From a bacterium (GTDB taxonomy: Bacteria > Bacteroidota > Bacteroidia > Cytophagales > Thermonemataceae): a stretch of 29,346 nt of DNA. Every line of letters begins with the position of its first letter. Position 1 is the first letter of the stretch. Of the stretch, positions 24,093 to 29,346 are shown piece after piece. Both the position numbers and the translations under genes were made by a program. The notes under the pieces are model-generated. The model saw only the letters and a list, made by a program, of their open reading frames with translations, was not told the origin of the DNA and ran no database searches. The DNA lies in the NCBI GenBank assembly GCA_025362415.1, contig JANYGM010000471.1, positions 1 to 29,346 on the forward strand, given 5' to 3'.

Positions 24093-24956
24093 ATGAAAGG
24101 AATTATACTAGCTGGCGGTTCTGGAACACGTTTGCACCCACTTACAATGGCTATGAGCAAGCAAATGATGCCTGTTTATGACAAACCAATGATTTATTAT
24201 CCATTATCTATTTTGATGATGGCACATATCAAAGAAATTTTGATTATTTCTACTCCTCACGACTTACCACTTTTTGAAAAATTGCTTGGAGATGGCTCTG
24301 CGCTAGGTTGCAGATTTGAGTATGCTGTTCAAGAAGTGCCAAACGGACTTGCGCAAGCGTTTGTGATAGGAGAAAAATTTATTGGAAATGATAAAGTTGC
24401 GCTGATTTTAGGAGATAATATTTTTTATGGTAGTGGGCTTTCAAAACTTTTGCAGGCAAACAACGACCCACAAGGTGGCATTATCTACGCTTATCACGTG
24501 CAAGACCCAGAAAGATATGGTGTTGTAGATTTTGACGAAAATGGCAAAGTGCTTTCTATTGAAGAAAAGCCAGCCCAACCAAAATCTAATTATGCAGTAC
24601 CTGGACTGTATTTTTATGATAATTCTGTTGTGGAAATTGCTAAAAATCTACTACCTTCTCCTCGTGGTGAGTACGAAATTACAGATGTCAATAAGGAATA
24701 TTTGAAACGTGGGAAATTACAAGTTTCTATCTTGAACCGTGGCACTGCGTGGTTAGATACTGGTACTTTTGCCTCTTTGATGCAAGCTGGGCAGTTTGTG
24801 CAGGTAATAGAAGAAAGACAAGGCTTGAAAATTGGTTGCATTGAAGAAATTGCTTTTAGAAGTGGTTTTATTGATGCCTCGCAACTAGAAAAAGTGGCTA
24901 AACCCCTTCTAAAAAGTGGTTATGGACAATATTTGCTTAATCTTTTGAAAAAATAA
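24093..24956 (+). CDS. rmlA: Glucose-1-phosphate thymidylyltransferase
   Basis: The 287-residue enzyme joins dTTP and glucose-1-phosphate to dTDP-glucose, the first step to dTDP-L-rhamnose and related sugars. Nucleotide-binding signature LAGGSGTRLHPLT (6-18), SKQMMPVYDKPMIYYPL (22-38), metal-binding GDN at 107-109 and the distal TAWLDTGTF loop are present. Length is standard. rmlB, rmlC and rmlD are not in the window, so the rest of the pathway must lie elsewhere. It lies 72 bp after galE on the same strand and ends in a strong terminator. Confidence 0.93.
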   Translation: MKGIILAGGSGTRLHPLTMAMSKQMMPVYDKPMIYYPLSILMMAHIKEILIISTPHDLPLFEKLLGDGSALGCRFEYAVQEVPNGLAQAFVIGEKFIGNDKVALILGDNIFYGSGLSKLLQANNDPQGGIIYAYHVQDPERYGVVDFDENGKVLSIEEKPAQPKSNYAVPGLYFYDNSVVEIAKNLLPSPRGEYEITDVNKEYLKRGKLQVSILNRGTAWLDTGTFASLMQAGQFVQVIEERQGLKIGCIEEIAFRSGFIDASQLEKVAKPLLKSGYGQYLLNLLKK

Positions 24957-24967
24957 CAAGAAATAAC

Positions 24968-25004
24968 AAAAAGCCTTTATTTCATAAATAAATAAAGGCT
25001 TTTT
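24968..25004 (+). terminator. Rho-independent terminator after rmlA
   Basis: A perfect 15-bp stem (24968-24982 with 24990-25004) with a 7-nt loop and T run lies 12 bp after the rmlA stop. Confidence 0.88.
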
Positions 25005-25062
25005 GTTGCTTTGCTATTCTATAATTTTGAGTTTTTGGATTAGGAGTATTTATAAAATATTT

Positions 25063-25098
25063 TATCCATAATTTATTGATTATCCATAATTTATTGAT
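25063..25098. repeat. Perfect tandem repeat, two 18-bp units
   Basis: TATCCATAATTTATTGAT occurs twice without gap, followed by a partial third unit that turns into TTGATTATCAA (25094-25104). It lies 58 bp upstream of uvrA, within reach of its promoter. Confidence 0.8.
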
Positions 25099-25155
25099 TA
25101 TCAATATATTAAAACAAATTATTGCAAATTATTATTAAAAACATTCCTTACAATA

Positions 25156-27981
25156 ATGAACGAAAAAATAGACATCTACGGTGCAAGAGCAAACAACCTC
25201 AAAAACCTTGATTTGAGCATTCCACGCAACAAATTGGTGGTCGTTACGGGTATTAGCGGAAGTGGAAAATCCTCTTTGGCTTTTGATACCTTGTACGCAG
25301 AAGGGCAACGCAGGTATATGGAGAGCTTTTCTGCTTATGCACGTTCATTTATTGGGGATATGCAACGCCCAGACGTGGACAAAATTGATGGTCTTAGCCC
25401 TGTTATTTCTATAGAACAAAAAACGACTTCTCGTAATCCTCGCTCCACAATAGGCACTACAACAGAGATATACGACTTTTTGAGGCTTTTGTTTGCTCGT
25501 GCAGGCGTGGCGTACTCCTACGTGTCTGGCGAGAAAATGATACAACAGTCTGAAGACCAAATAACTGATGCTATTATAGAAAAGTTTTTTAATAAGAAAA
25601 TTCTCCTACTTGCGCCCTATGTGAGGGGCAGGAAAGGACATTATAAAGAAGATTTTGTCAAAATAGCCAAAATGGGCTATACAAAAGTGCGTGTAGATGG
25701 CGTGGTGATAGATATTAAACCAAAAATGGAACTTGACCGCTACAAAATCCACGACATTGAAATAGTGGTGGACAGGCTTGTAGGCAACGAAACAGACCGT
25801 TTGCGTATCTCACAAGGCGTGCATATTTGTTTGGAAGAAGGCACAAATACAATGATGCTTTTAGATGAAAATGGCAAAATTCACTTTTTTTCTAGGAATT
25901 TGACTTGTCCAACTTCTGGAATGGCGTATGATGAGCCAAATCCTAATACTTTTTCTTTTAATTCTGCGTATGGAATGTGCCAATGCTGCAAGGGTTTGGG
26001 CATTGTTGAAGAGATTACAGAAAAAAGCATCATTCCAGACAAAACCAAAAGTATTGCGCAGGGTGGCATTGCGCCTATGGGTGAGTACCGAGATATTTGG
26101 ATATTCAAAAAAGTTGCCGTTATCTTGGAAAAACACAATATTGATATTAACACACCCATTCAAGATATTCCTGATAAAGTAATGAAAATATTGCTTTATG
26201 GCTCAAAAACAAAAATTGCAGTACAATCTGTTAAATATCCTAATCAAAAATGGAATACTTCTTTTGATGGAATTATGCAATTTATGCAAGAACAGCAAAC
26301 ACAAGGAACAGACAAAATGCGTGAAAATATTGCTGAATATATCACTACAAACGTCTGCCCAGAATGTAATGGTGCAAAGCTCAAAAAAGAAGCCTTATTT
26401 TTCAAGATTACAGATAAAAACATCTCCGAAATAGCAGAATTAGATATTTTACAACTTTCTTTGTATTTTGAAAACATAGAAAAACAGCTTTCTGACAGGC
26501 AAAATTTGATAGCAAAAGAAATTTTAAAAGAAATCAGAAAAAGAATAAATTTTTTATTAGATGTTGGCTTAGATTACCTTTCCCTCAGTCGTCCAATGCG
26601 TACGCTTTCAGGTGGAGAAGCGCAAAGAATACGCCTTGCAACGCAAATAGGCACACAACTCACAGGAATTTTGTATATTTTAGACGAGCCAAGTATTGGA
26701 CTTCATCAAAGAGATAACGACAAACTTATACAAGCACTCAAAGATTTACGTGATTTGGGAAACTCTGTTTTGGTGGTAGAACACGACAAAGATATGATGC
26801 TTGCAGCTGATTTTTTGTTGGATATAGGACCTGGTGCAGGCAGGCACGGAGGACAAATAGTAGGAATAGGCACACCAGAAGACTTTTTAAAGAACAAGGA
26901 AAGTCTTACTGCACAATATTTGACAGATAAAATAGGTATAAAAATTCCTAAAAAAAGACGTGAAGGAAATGGTAAAAACCTTGTTCTGACGGGTTGTAAA
27001 GGGCATAATCTCAAAAATGTTACCTTAGAAATACCGCTAGGCAAGATGATAGCCGTTACAGGCGTTTCTGGGTCAGGGAAAAGTACACTTATTCATCATA
27101 CGTTGTTTCCTATTTTGAATAAACATTTTTTCTTTGCCAAAAAAGAACCACTACAATTTGACAAAATAGAGGGTTTGGAGCATATTGACAAGGTTATTGA
27201 GATAGACCAATCTCCTATTGGGCGCACTCCACGCTCCAATCCTGCAACTTATACCAGCGTTTTTACGGATATTAGAGATTTATTTACGCAACTTCCAGAG
27301 GCAAAAATAAGAGGTTACAAAACAGGTAGATTTTCGTTTAACGTAGTTGGTGGGCGTTGTGAAACCTGCGAGGGAGGCGGAATGAAGACTATTGAGATGG
27401 ATTTTTTGCCAGATGTGCATATTATCTGTGAAACTTGCAAGGGCAAACGCTACAACAGAGAAACGCTTGAAGTGCGTTTTAAGGGCAAGTCTATTTCTGA
27501 TGTATTGGATATGACTATTGAGCAGGCGGTTACGTTTTTTGAAAATCAGCCACGCATTTTGAGGAAGATAAAAACCATTCAGGAGGTTGGTTTGGGCTAT
27601 ATTACGCTTGGGCAACAAGCTCCTACATTGTCGGGTGGTGAGGCACAACGCATAAAATTAGCCACAGAACTTTCTAAAAGAGATACAGGAAAAACGCTTT
27701 ATATCCTTGATGAACCCACTACAGGGCTACATTTTCAAGATATTGGGCGACTTATTGAGTTTTTGAACAAACTTGTGGACAAAGGAAATACGGTGCTTAT
27801 CATAGAACACAATCTTGATGTGATAAAAGTATCTGACCACGTCATAGATATTGGCATAGAAGGCGGCAACAAAGGCGGTGAAATCATTGCAAAAGGTACA
27901 CCAGAGCAAGTGGCAAAGCTCAATAAAGGTTACACTGCTAAGTTTTTGAAAGACGAATTGAAAAGAAAAACTAAGTTTTAA
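25156..27981 (+). CDS. uvrA: Excinuclease ABC subunit A
   Basis: The 941-residue DNA-damage sensor of nucleotide excision repair is an ATPase dimer that loads UvrB at lesions. Both ABC halves are complete: Walker A GISGSGKS (32-39) and GVSGSGKS (636-643), signature LSGGEAQRI (near 485 and 825), and Walker B segments YILDEPS and YILDEPT. The zinc finger of the second half is seen as CETCEGGG (about 735) and CETCKGKR (about 758), and CQCCKG in the first half. Length is typical. The final 34 codons have a diverged, dead copy at 28814-28915. A terminator follows the stop codon. It is transcribed alone. Confidence 0.96.
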   Translation: MNEKIDIYGARANNLKNLDLSIPRNKLVVVTGISGSGKSSLAFDTLYAEGQRRYMESFSAYARSFIGDMQRPDVDKIDGLSPVISIEQKTTSRNPRSTIGTTTEIYDFLRLLFARAGVAYSYVSGEKMIQQSEDQITDAIIEKFFNKKILLLAPYVRGRKGHYKEDFVKIAKMGYTKVRVDGVVIDIKPKMELDRYKIHDIEIVVDRLVGNETDRLRISQGVHICLEEGTNTMMLLDENGKIHFFSRNLTCPTSGMAYDEPNPNTFSFNSAYGMCQCCKGLGIVEEITEKSIIPDKTKSIAQGGIAPMGEYRDIWIFKKVAVILEKHNIDINTPIQDIPDKVMKILLYGSKTKIAVQSVKYPNQKWNTSFDGIMQFMQEQQTQGTDKMRENIAEYITTNVCPECNGAKLKKEALFFKITDKNISEIAELDILQLSLYFENIEKQLSDRQNLIAKEILKEIRKRINFLLDVGLDYLSLSRPMRTLSGGEAQRIRLATQIGTQLTGILYILDEPSIGLHQRDNDKLIQALKDLRDLGNSVLVVEHDKDMMLAADFLLDIGPGAGRHGGQIVGIGTPEDFLKNKESLTAQYLTDKIGIKIPKKRREGNGKNLVLTGCKGHNLKNVTLEIPLGKMIAVTGVSGSGKSTLIHHTLFPILNKHFFFAKKEPLQFDKIEGLEHIDKVIEIDQSPIGRTPRSNPATYTSVFTDIRDLFTQLPEAKIRGYKTGRFSFNVVGGRCETCEGGGMKTIEMDFLPDVHIICETCKGKRYNRETLEVRFKGKSISDVLDMTIEQAVTFFENQPRILRKIKTIQEVGLGYITLGQQAPTLSGGEAQRIKLATELSKRDTGKTLYILDEPTTGLHFQDIGRLIEFLNKLVDKGNTVLIIEHNLDVIKVSDHVIDIGIEGGNKGGEIIAKGTPEQVAKLNKGYTAKFLKDELKRKTKF
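27878..27979 (+). repeat. 102-bp direct repeat, left copy (uvrA 3' end)
   Basis: This section of uvrA is 93/102 identical, without gaps, to 28814-28915. The pair flanks the toxin-antitoxin genes in direct orientation, like the two ends left by an insertion that rebuilds the target gene's 3' end. Confidence 0.9.
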
Positions 27982-27991
27982 AAGTGAATAT

Positions 27992-28023
27992 AAAGCCTTT
28001 TCAAACTTTGGAAAGGCTTTTTT
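27992..28023 (+). terminator. Rho-independent terminator after uvrA
   Basis: A 9-bp stem (27992-28000 with 28012-28020), 11-nt loop and T run follow the uvrA stop codon by 10 bp. It lies inside the segment bounded by the uvrA direct repeats. Confidence 0.75.
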
Positions 28024-28047
28024 AACTACTTTGGTAGTCTTTCTTGT

Positions 28048-28344
28048 TTAGAATTTCATAATTAGTTGGAGTTGTCCACCAAAACCAAGTTCTATAATTT
28101 TTTGAAGGGTAGAAATTCGTACTTCTTTAAGATTATTTTCAATCTTTGAGATATATGATTTCGTAGTGCCTACTTTTTCCGCTAATTGCTGCTGTGTTAA
28201 TCCTTTTTCTAGGCGTGCCTCGTGTATGAGTGCGCCAATTTTGAAAGTATTATAACCAGTTTCTAGTTCATCTCGTTTGTTTGTACCACGTTTTCCATAA
28301 TGTTTATCTTTGAATTGGTCAAGCGTTTTAGTTGTCGTTTTCAT
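28048..28344 (-). CDS. higA: HigA-like XRE-family antitoxin
   Basis: The 98-residue protein has a charged N-terminus and a helix-turn-helix domain at about 36-88: IGALIHEARLEKGLTQQQLA, then GTTKSYISKIEN. This is the Cro/C1 (XRE) fold of HigA-type antitoxins, which bind the toxin and repress their own promoter. The start codon overlaps the end of the toxin gene by 17 bp, so the order is toxin then antitoxin, as in higBA. The symbol is by analogy. It lies convergent to uvrA. Confidence 0.85.
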   Translation of the reverse strand: MKTTTKTLDQFKDKHYGKRGTNKRDELETGYNTFKIGALIHEARLEKGLTQQQLAEKVGTTKSYISKIENNLKEVRISTLQKIIELGFGGQLQLIMKF

Positions 28345-28675
28345 ATTCTTCTTTGATTTTAAGTGCTTTTTCTATTTCTTTTTTAGGAGTTTTTTGTGTT
28401 TTCTTTTGAAATCCATTGGCTAAAATAACGAGTTGTCCTTTGTCAAAAAAGCAAAAAATGCGAAAAATATCACTTCCTTGCTGTATTCTTATTTCAAAAA
28501 GCCCATCTGTATTTTCTATATGTTTTAAATACGTTTCAGGAATGCGCTCCAGTTCTTCTATTAAGTCAAAAGTCCAGATAATTTTGTCTTTTACTTTTTC
28601 TCGTTGTTTTACAAAAAACTCCTCAAAGTAATCTTTGTAAAAAATGATAGTCCTATATTTTTCGTTTTTATTCAC
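28328..28675 (-). CDS. higB: HigB-like toxin, Gp49/RelE superfamily
   Basis: The 115-residue protein begins with a GTG codon at 28673-28675. An upstream TTG at 28721-28723 would extend the frame but lies in the promoter, upstream of the expected transcription start, so I reject it. The Gp49-type motifs are TDGLFEIRIQQGSDIFRIF (56-74), CFFDKGQLVILANGFQKKTQ (75-94) and TPKKEIEKA (96-104). These toxins are ribosome-dependent mRNA endonucleases. The pair is bordered by uvrA direct repeats. Confidence 0.88.
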   Translation of the reverse strand: MNKNEKYRTIIFYKDYFEEFFVKQREKVKDKIIWTFDLIEELERIPETYLKHIENTDGLFEIRIQQGSDIFRIFCFFDKGQLVILANGFQKKTQKTPKKEIEKALKIKEEYENDN

Positions 28676-28693
28676 AATATTTATTTTATAATG

Positions 28694-28723
28694 CAAATAT
28701 ACAAAAGTTGCCTTAAAGTGCAA
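28694..28723 (-). promoter_or_regulatory. higBA promoter with possible operator
   Basis: On the minus strand a TTG (28721-28723), a 19-bp spacer and TATATTTG (28694-28701) match the Bacteroidota -33/-7 layout, the best match in the window. Transcription would start near 28687, about 12 bp before the GTG. The spacer contains a TTGC...GCAA inverted half-site (28708-28723) that could bind the antitoxin; that part is weak. Confidence 0.6.
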
Positions 28724-28813
28724 TTTATTTCTAATTTATTCACAAAAAAATCTCATAAAACAACAATGTATTTATAGAATTTTTAAATTTGTTTGATTTA
28801 CTGAAGTTACCCA

Positions 28814-28915
28814 GTGAAATCATTGCAAAAGGTACACCAGAGTAGGTTGCAAAGCTCAATAAAGGCTATACAGCTAAATTTTTGAAGGAAGAATTGAAAA
28901 GAAAAACTAAGTTTT
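28814..28915 (+). pseudogene. Dead second copy of the uvrA 3' end
   Basis: This is a gapless match (93 of 102) to 27878-27979. In the uvrA frame it reads EIIAKGTPE, a TAG stop, then VAKLNKGYTAKFLKEELKRK. Of the other seven changes six are synonymous and one is Asp to Glu, so the copies diverged while coding. The rest of this uvrA allele is missing; similarity stops sharply at 28814. Confidence 0.9.
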
Positions 28916-28945
28916 TATGAGGAAAATAAAACTATACTTCTATGA

Positions 28946-29098
28946 AAAGATAGTTCAAAAAATCTTTATGGCGGAATACGTATCACAGGTCTTGATATTA
29001 TAGCAAAAACGCCTTTCGTATATACGCCTCATTATGTGCCAGGAAAAGGATTAAGCACATTTAATGTAGAATTGAAAATATTTTATAAGCTATTTTAG
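28946..29098 (+). pseudogene. C-terminal remnant of a probable outer-membrane protein
   Basis: An open stretch without a start codon reads LYGGIRITGLDIIAKTPF, then VYTPHYVPGKGLSTF, and ends NVELKIFYKLF before TAG. Alternating residues and a final Phe resemble the last strands of a beta-barrel outer-membrane protein. An in-frame stop lies just upstream (28943-28945). It is probably a decayed gene end. The stretch 28724-29206 holds no intact gene: only this remnant, the uvrA fragment and AT-rich DNA. Confidence 0.5.
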
Positions 29099-29139
29099 AA
29101 AATACTTTATCAAATGTTAGTGTGATAAAATAAAGTTGT

Positions 29140-29147
29140 TACATTTG
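29140..29147 (+). promoter_or_regulatory. Candidate -7 element for the last gene
   Basis: TACATTTG fits TAnnTTTG and lies 59 bp before the ATG at 29207. A 9-bp tandem duplication TATTCTATG (29148-29165) follows immediately. No -33 TTG is seen. Confidence 0.3.
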
Positions 29148-29206
29148 TATTCTATGTATTCTATGTGCCTATGTGGTAAATAAAAACAACGTAATTTTAC
29201 AAAAGT

Positions 29207-29346
29207 ATGCAAATAAAGTGGGCTTATATTGGGGTTTTGCGGTTGGCTTTTTTTCTGATTATTGGCATATTTTTTGGCGTTGAGATGTCGGAAATGGCAT
29301 TTTTTAGCATTTTTTCAGAAAATTGTTGGCAAATATTAGCTGGTTT
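29207..29346 (+). CDS. Partial membrane protein, possibly ComEC-like N-terminus
   Basis: Only the first 46 residues are in the window. They start MQIKWAYIGVLRLAFFLIIG and hold one transmembrane segment (about 7-24) with an Arg near its start, followed by a short polar part and another hydrophobic start. An Arg-containing first helix ending in a GI-FFG pattern is seen in ComEC/Rec2 DNA-uptake channels of Bacteroidota, but the evidence is thin. The gene is cut by the window end. Confidence 0.4.
   Translation, partial: MQIKWAYIGVLRLAFFLIIGIFFGVEMSEMAFFSIFSENCWQILAG

Noticed and set aside
25345..27923. Several long open frames on the minus strand opposite uvrA
   Set aside because: They lie wholly inside a certain gene, have no motifs, and arise from its codon use.
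28676..28723. A TTG start extending the toxin by 16 residues
   Set aside because: The TTG coincides with the -33 promoter box and lies upstream of the expected transcription start; homologous toxins begin close to the YRTIIFY segment.
28731..28813. Possible terminator-like sequence resembling the one at 22092
   Set aside because: A start similar to that terminator (AAAAAATCTCATAAAACAA) is present, but the matching arm is too degenerate to form a good stem.

Overview
The window is AT-rich chromosomal DNA of a Bacteroidota bacterium, most likely a gliding Cytophagales-type organism (inference). The evidence is two surface proteins with the type IX secretion/gliding C-terminal domain, several Bacteroidota-type lipoproteins and beta-barrel proteins, candidate TAnnTTTG -7 promoter elements, and the gene order coaX / outer-membrane protein / TPR protein / lptC, which is typical of that phylum. 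I see no rRNA, tRNA, CRISPR array or intact transposase gene.

Layout. 1-2.9 kb: a repeat element, a LEA14-like lipoprotein, a small OMP barrel and a PagL-like lipid A deacylase. 2.9-5.6 kb: a membrane-anchored TPR-OmpA protein and a divergently transcribed DASH cryptochrome, separated by a 123-bp palindromic MITE-like element. 5.7-8.9 kb: an M1 metallopeptidase and a DUF6340-like lipoprotein. 9.0-13.2 kb (minus strand): coaX, a FadL/OmpP1-like outer-membrane protein, a periplasmic TPR protein and lptC. 13.3-20.9 kb (minus strand): two leucine-rich-repeat proteins, a NamZ-type exo-muramidase lipoprotein, a small STAS-like protein and two tandem gliding/T9SS surface proteins; this is the most accessory-looking part. 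21.1-22.8 kb: an unrecognised 309-residue protein and a histidine phosphatase. 23.0-25.0 kb: galE and rmlA (nucleotide-sugar supply for surface polysaccharide). 25.2-28.0 kb: uvrA. 28.0-29.3 kb: a HigBA-type toxin-antitoxin pair, then a zone of gene remnants, then the start of a membrane protein running off the window.

Most genes serve the cell envelope (lipid A, LPS export, peptidoglycan, OMPs, surface adhesins, nucleotide sugars) or DNA repair (cry-DASH, uvrA).

Three results deserve attention. (1) The toxin-antitoxin pair lies between two 102-bp direct copies of the uvrA 3' end. The distal copy is dead (in-frame TAG), but its other differences are nearly all synonymous, so the copies diverged as coding DNA. 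(2) The tandem surface-protein genes carry a molecular scar: a 3'-end fragment of the upstream STAS-like gene sits exactly after the stop of the second copy, which reveals the duplication junction. A MITE-like element with TTA flanks accounts for the longer spacer at the other copy. (3) Heptameric AATTNNN tracts abut the stop codons of several minus-strand genes, and a further array lies upstream of galE.
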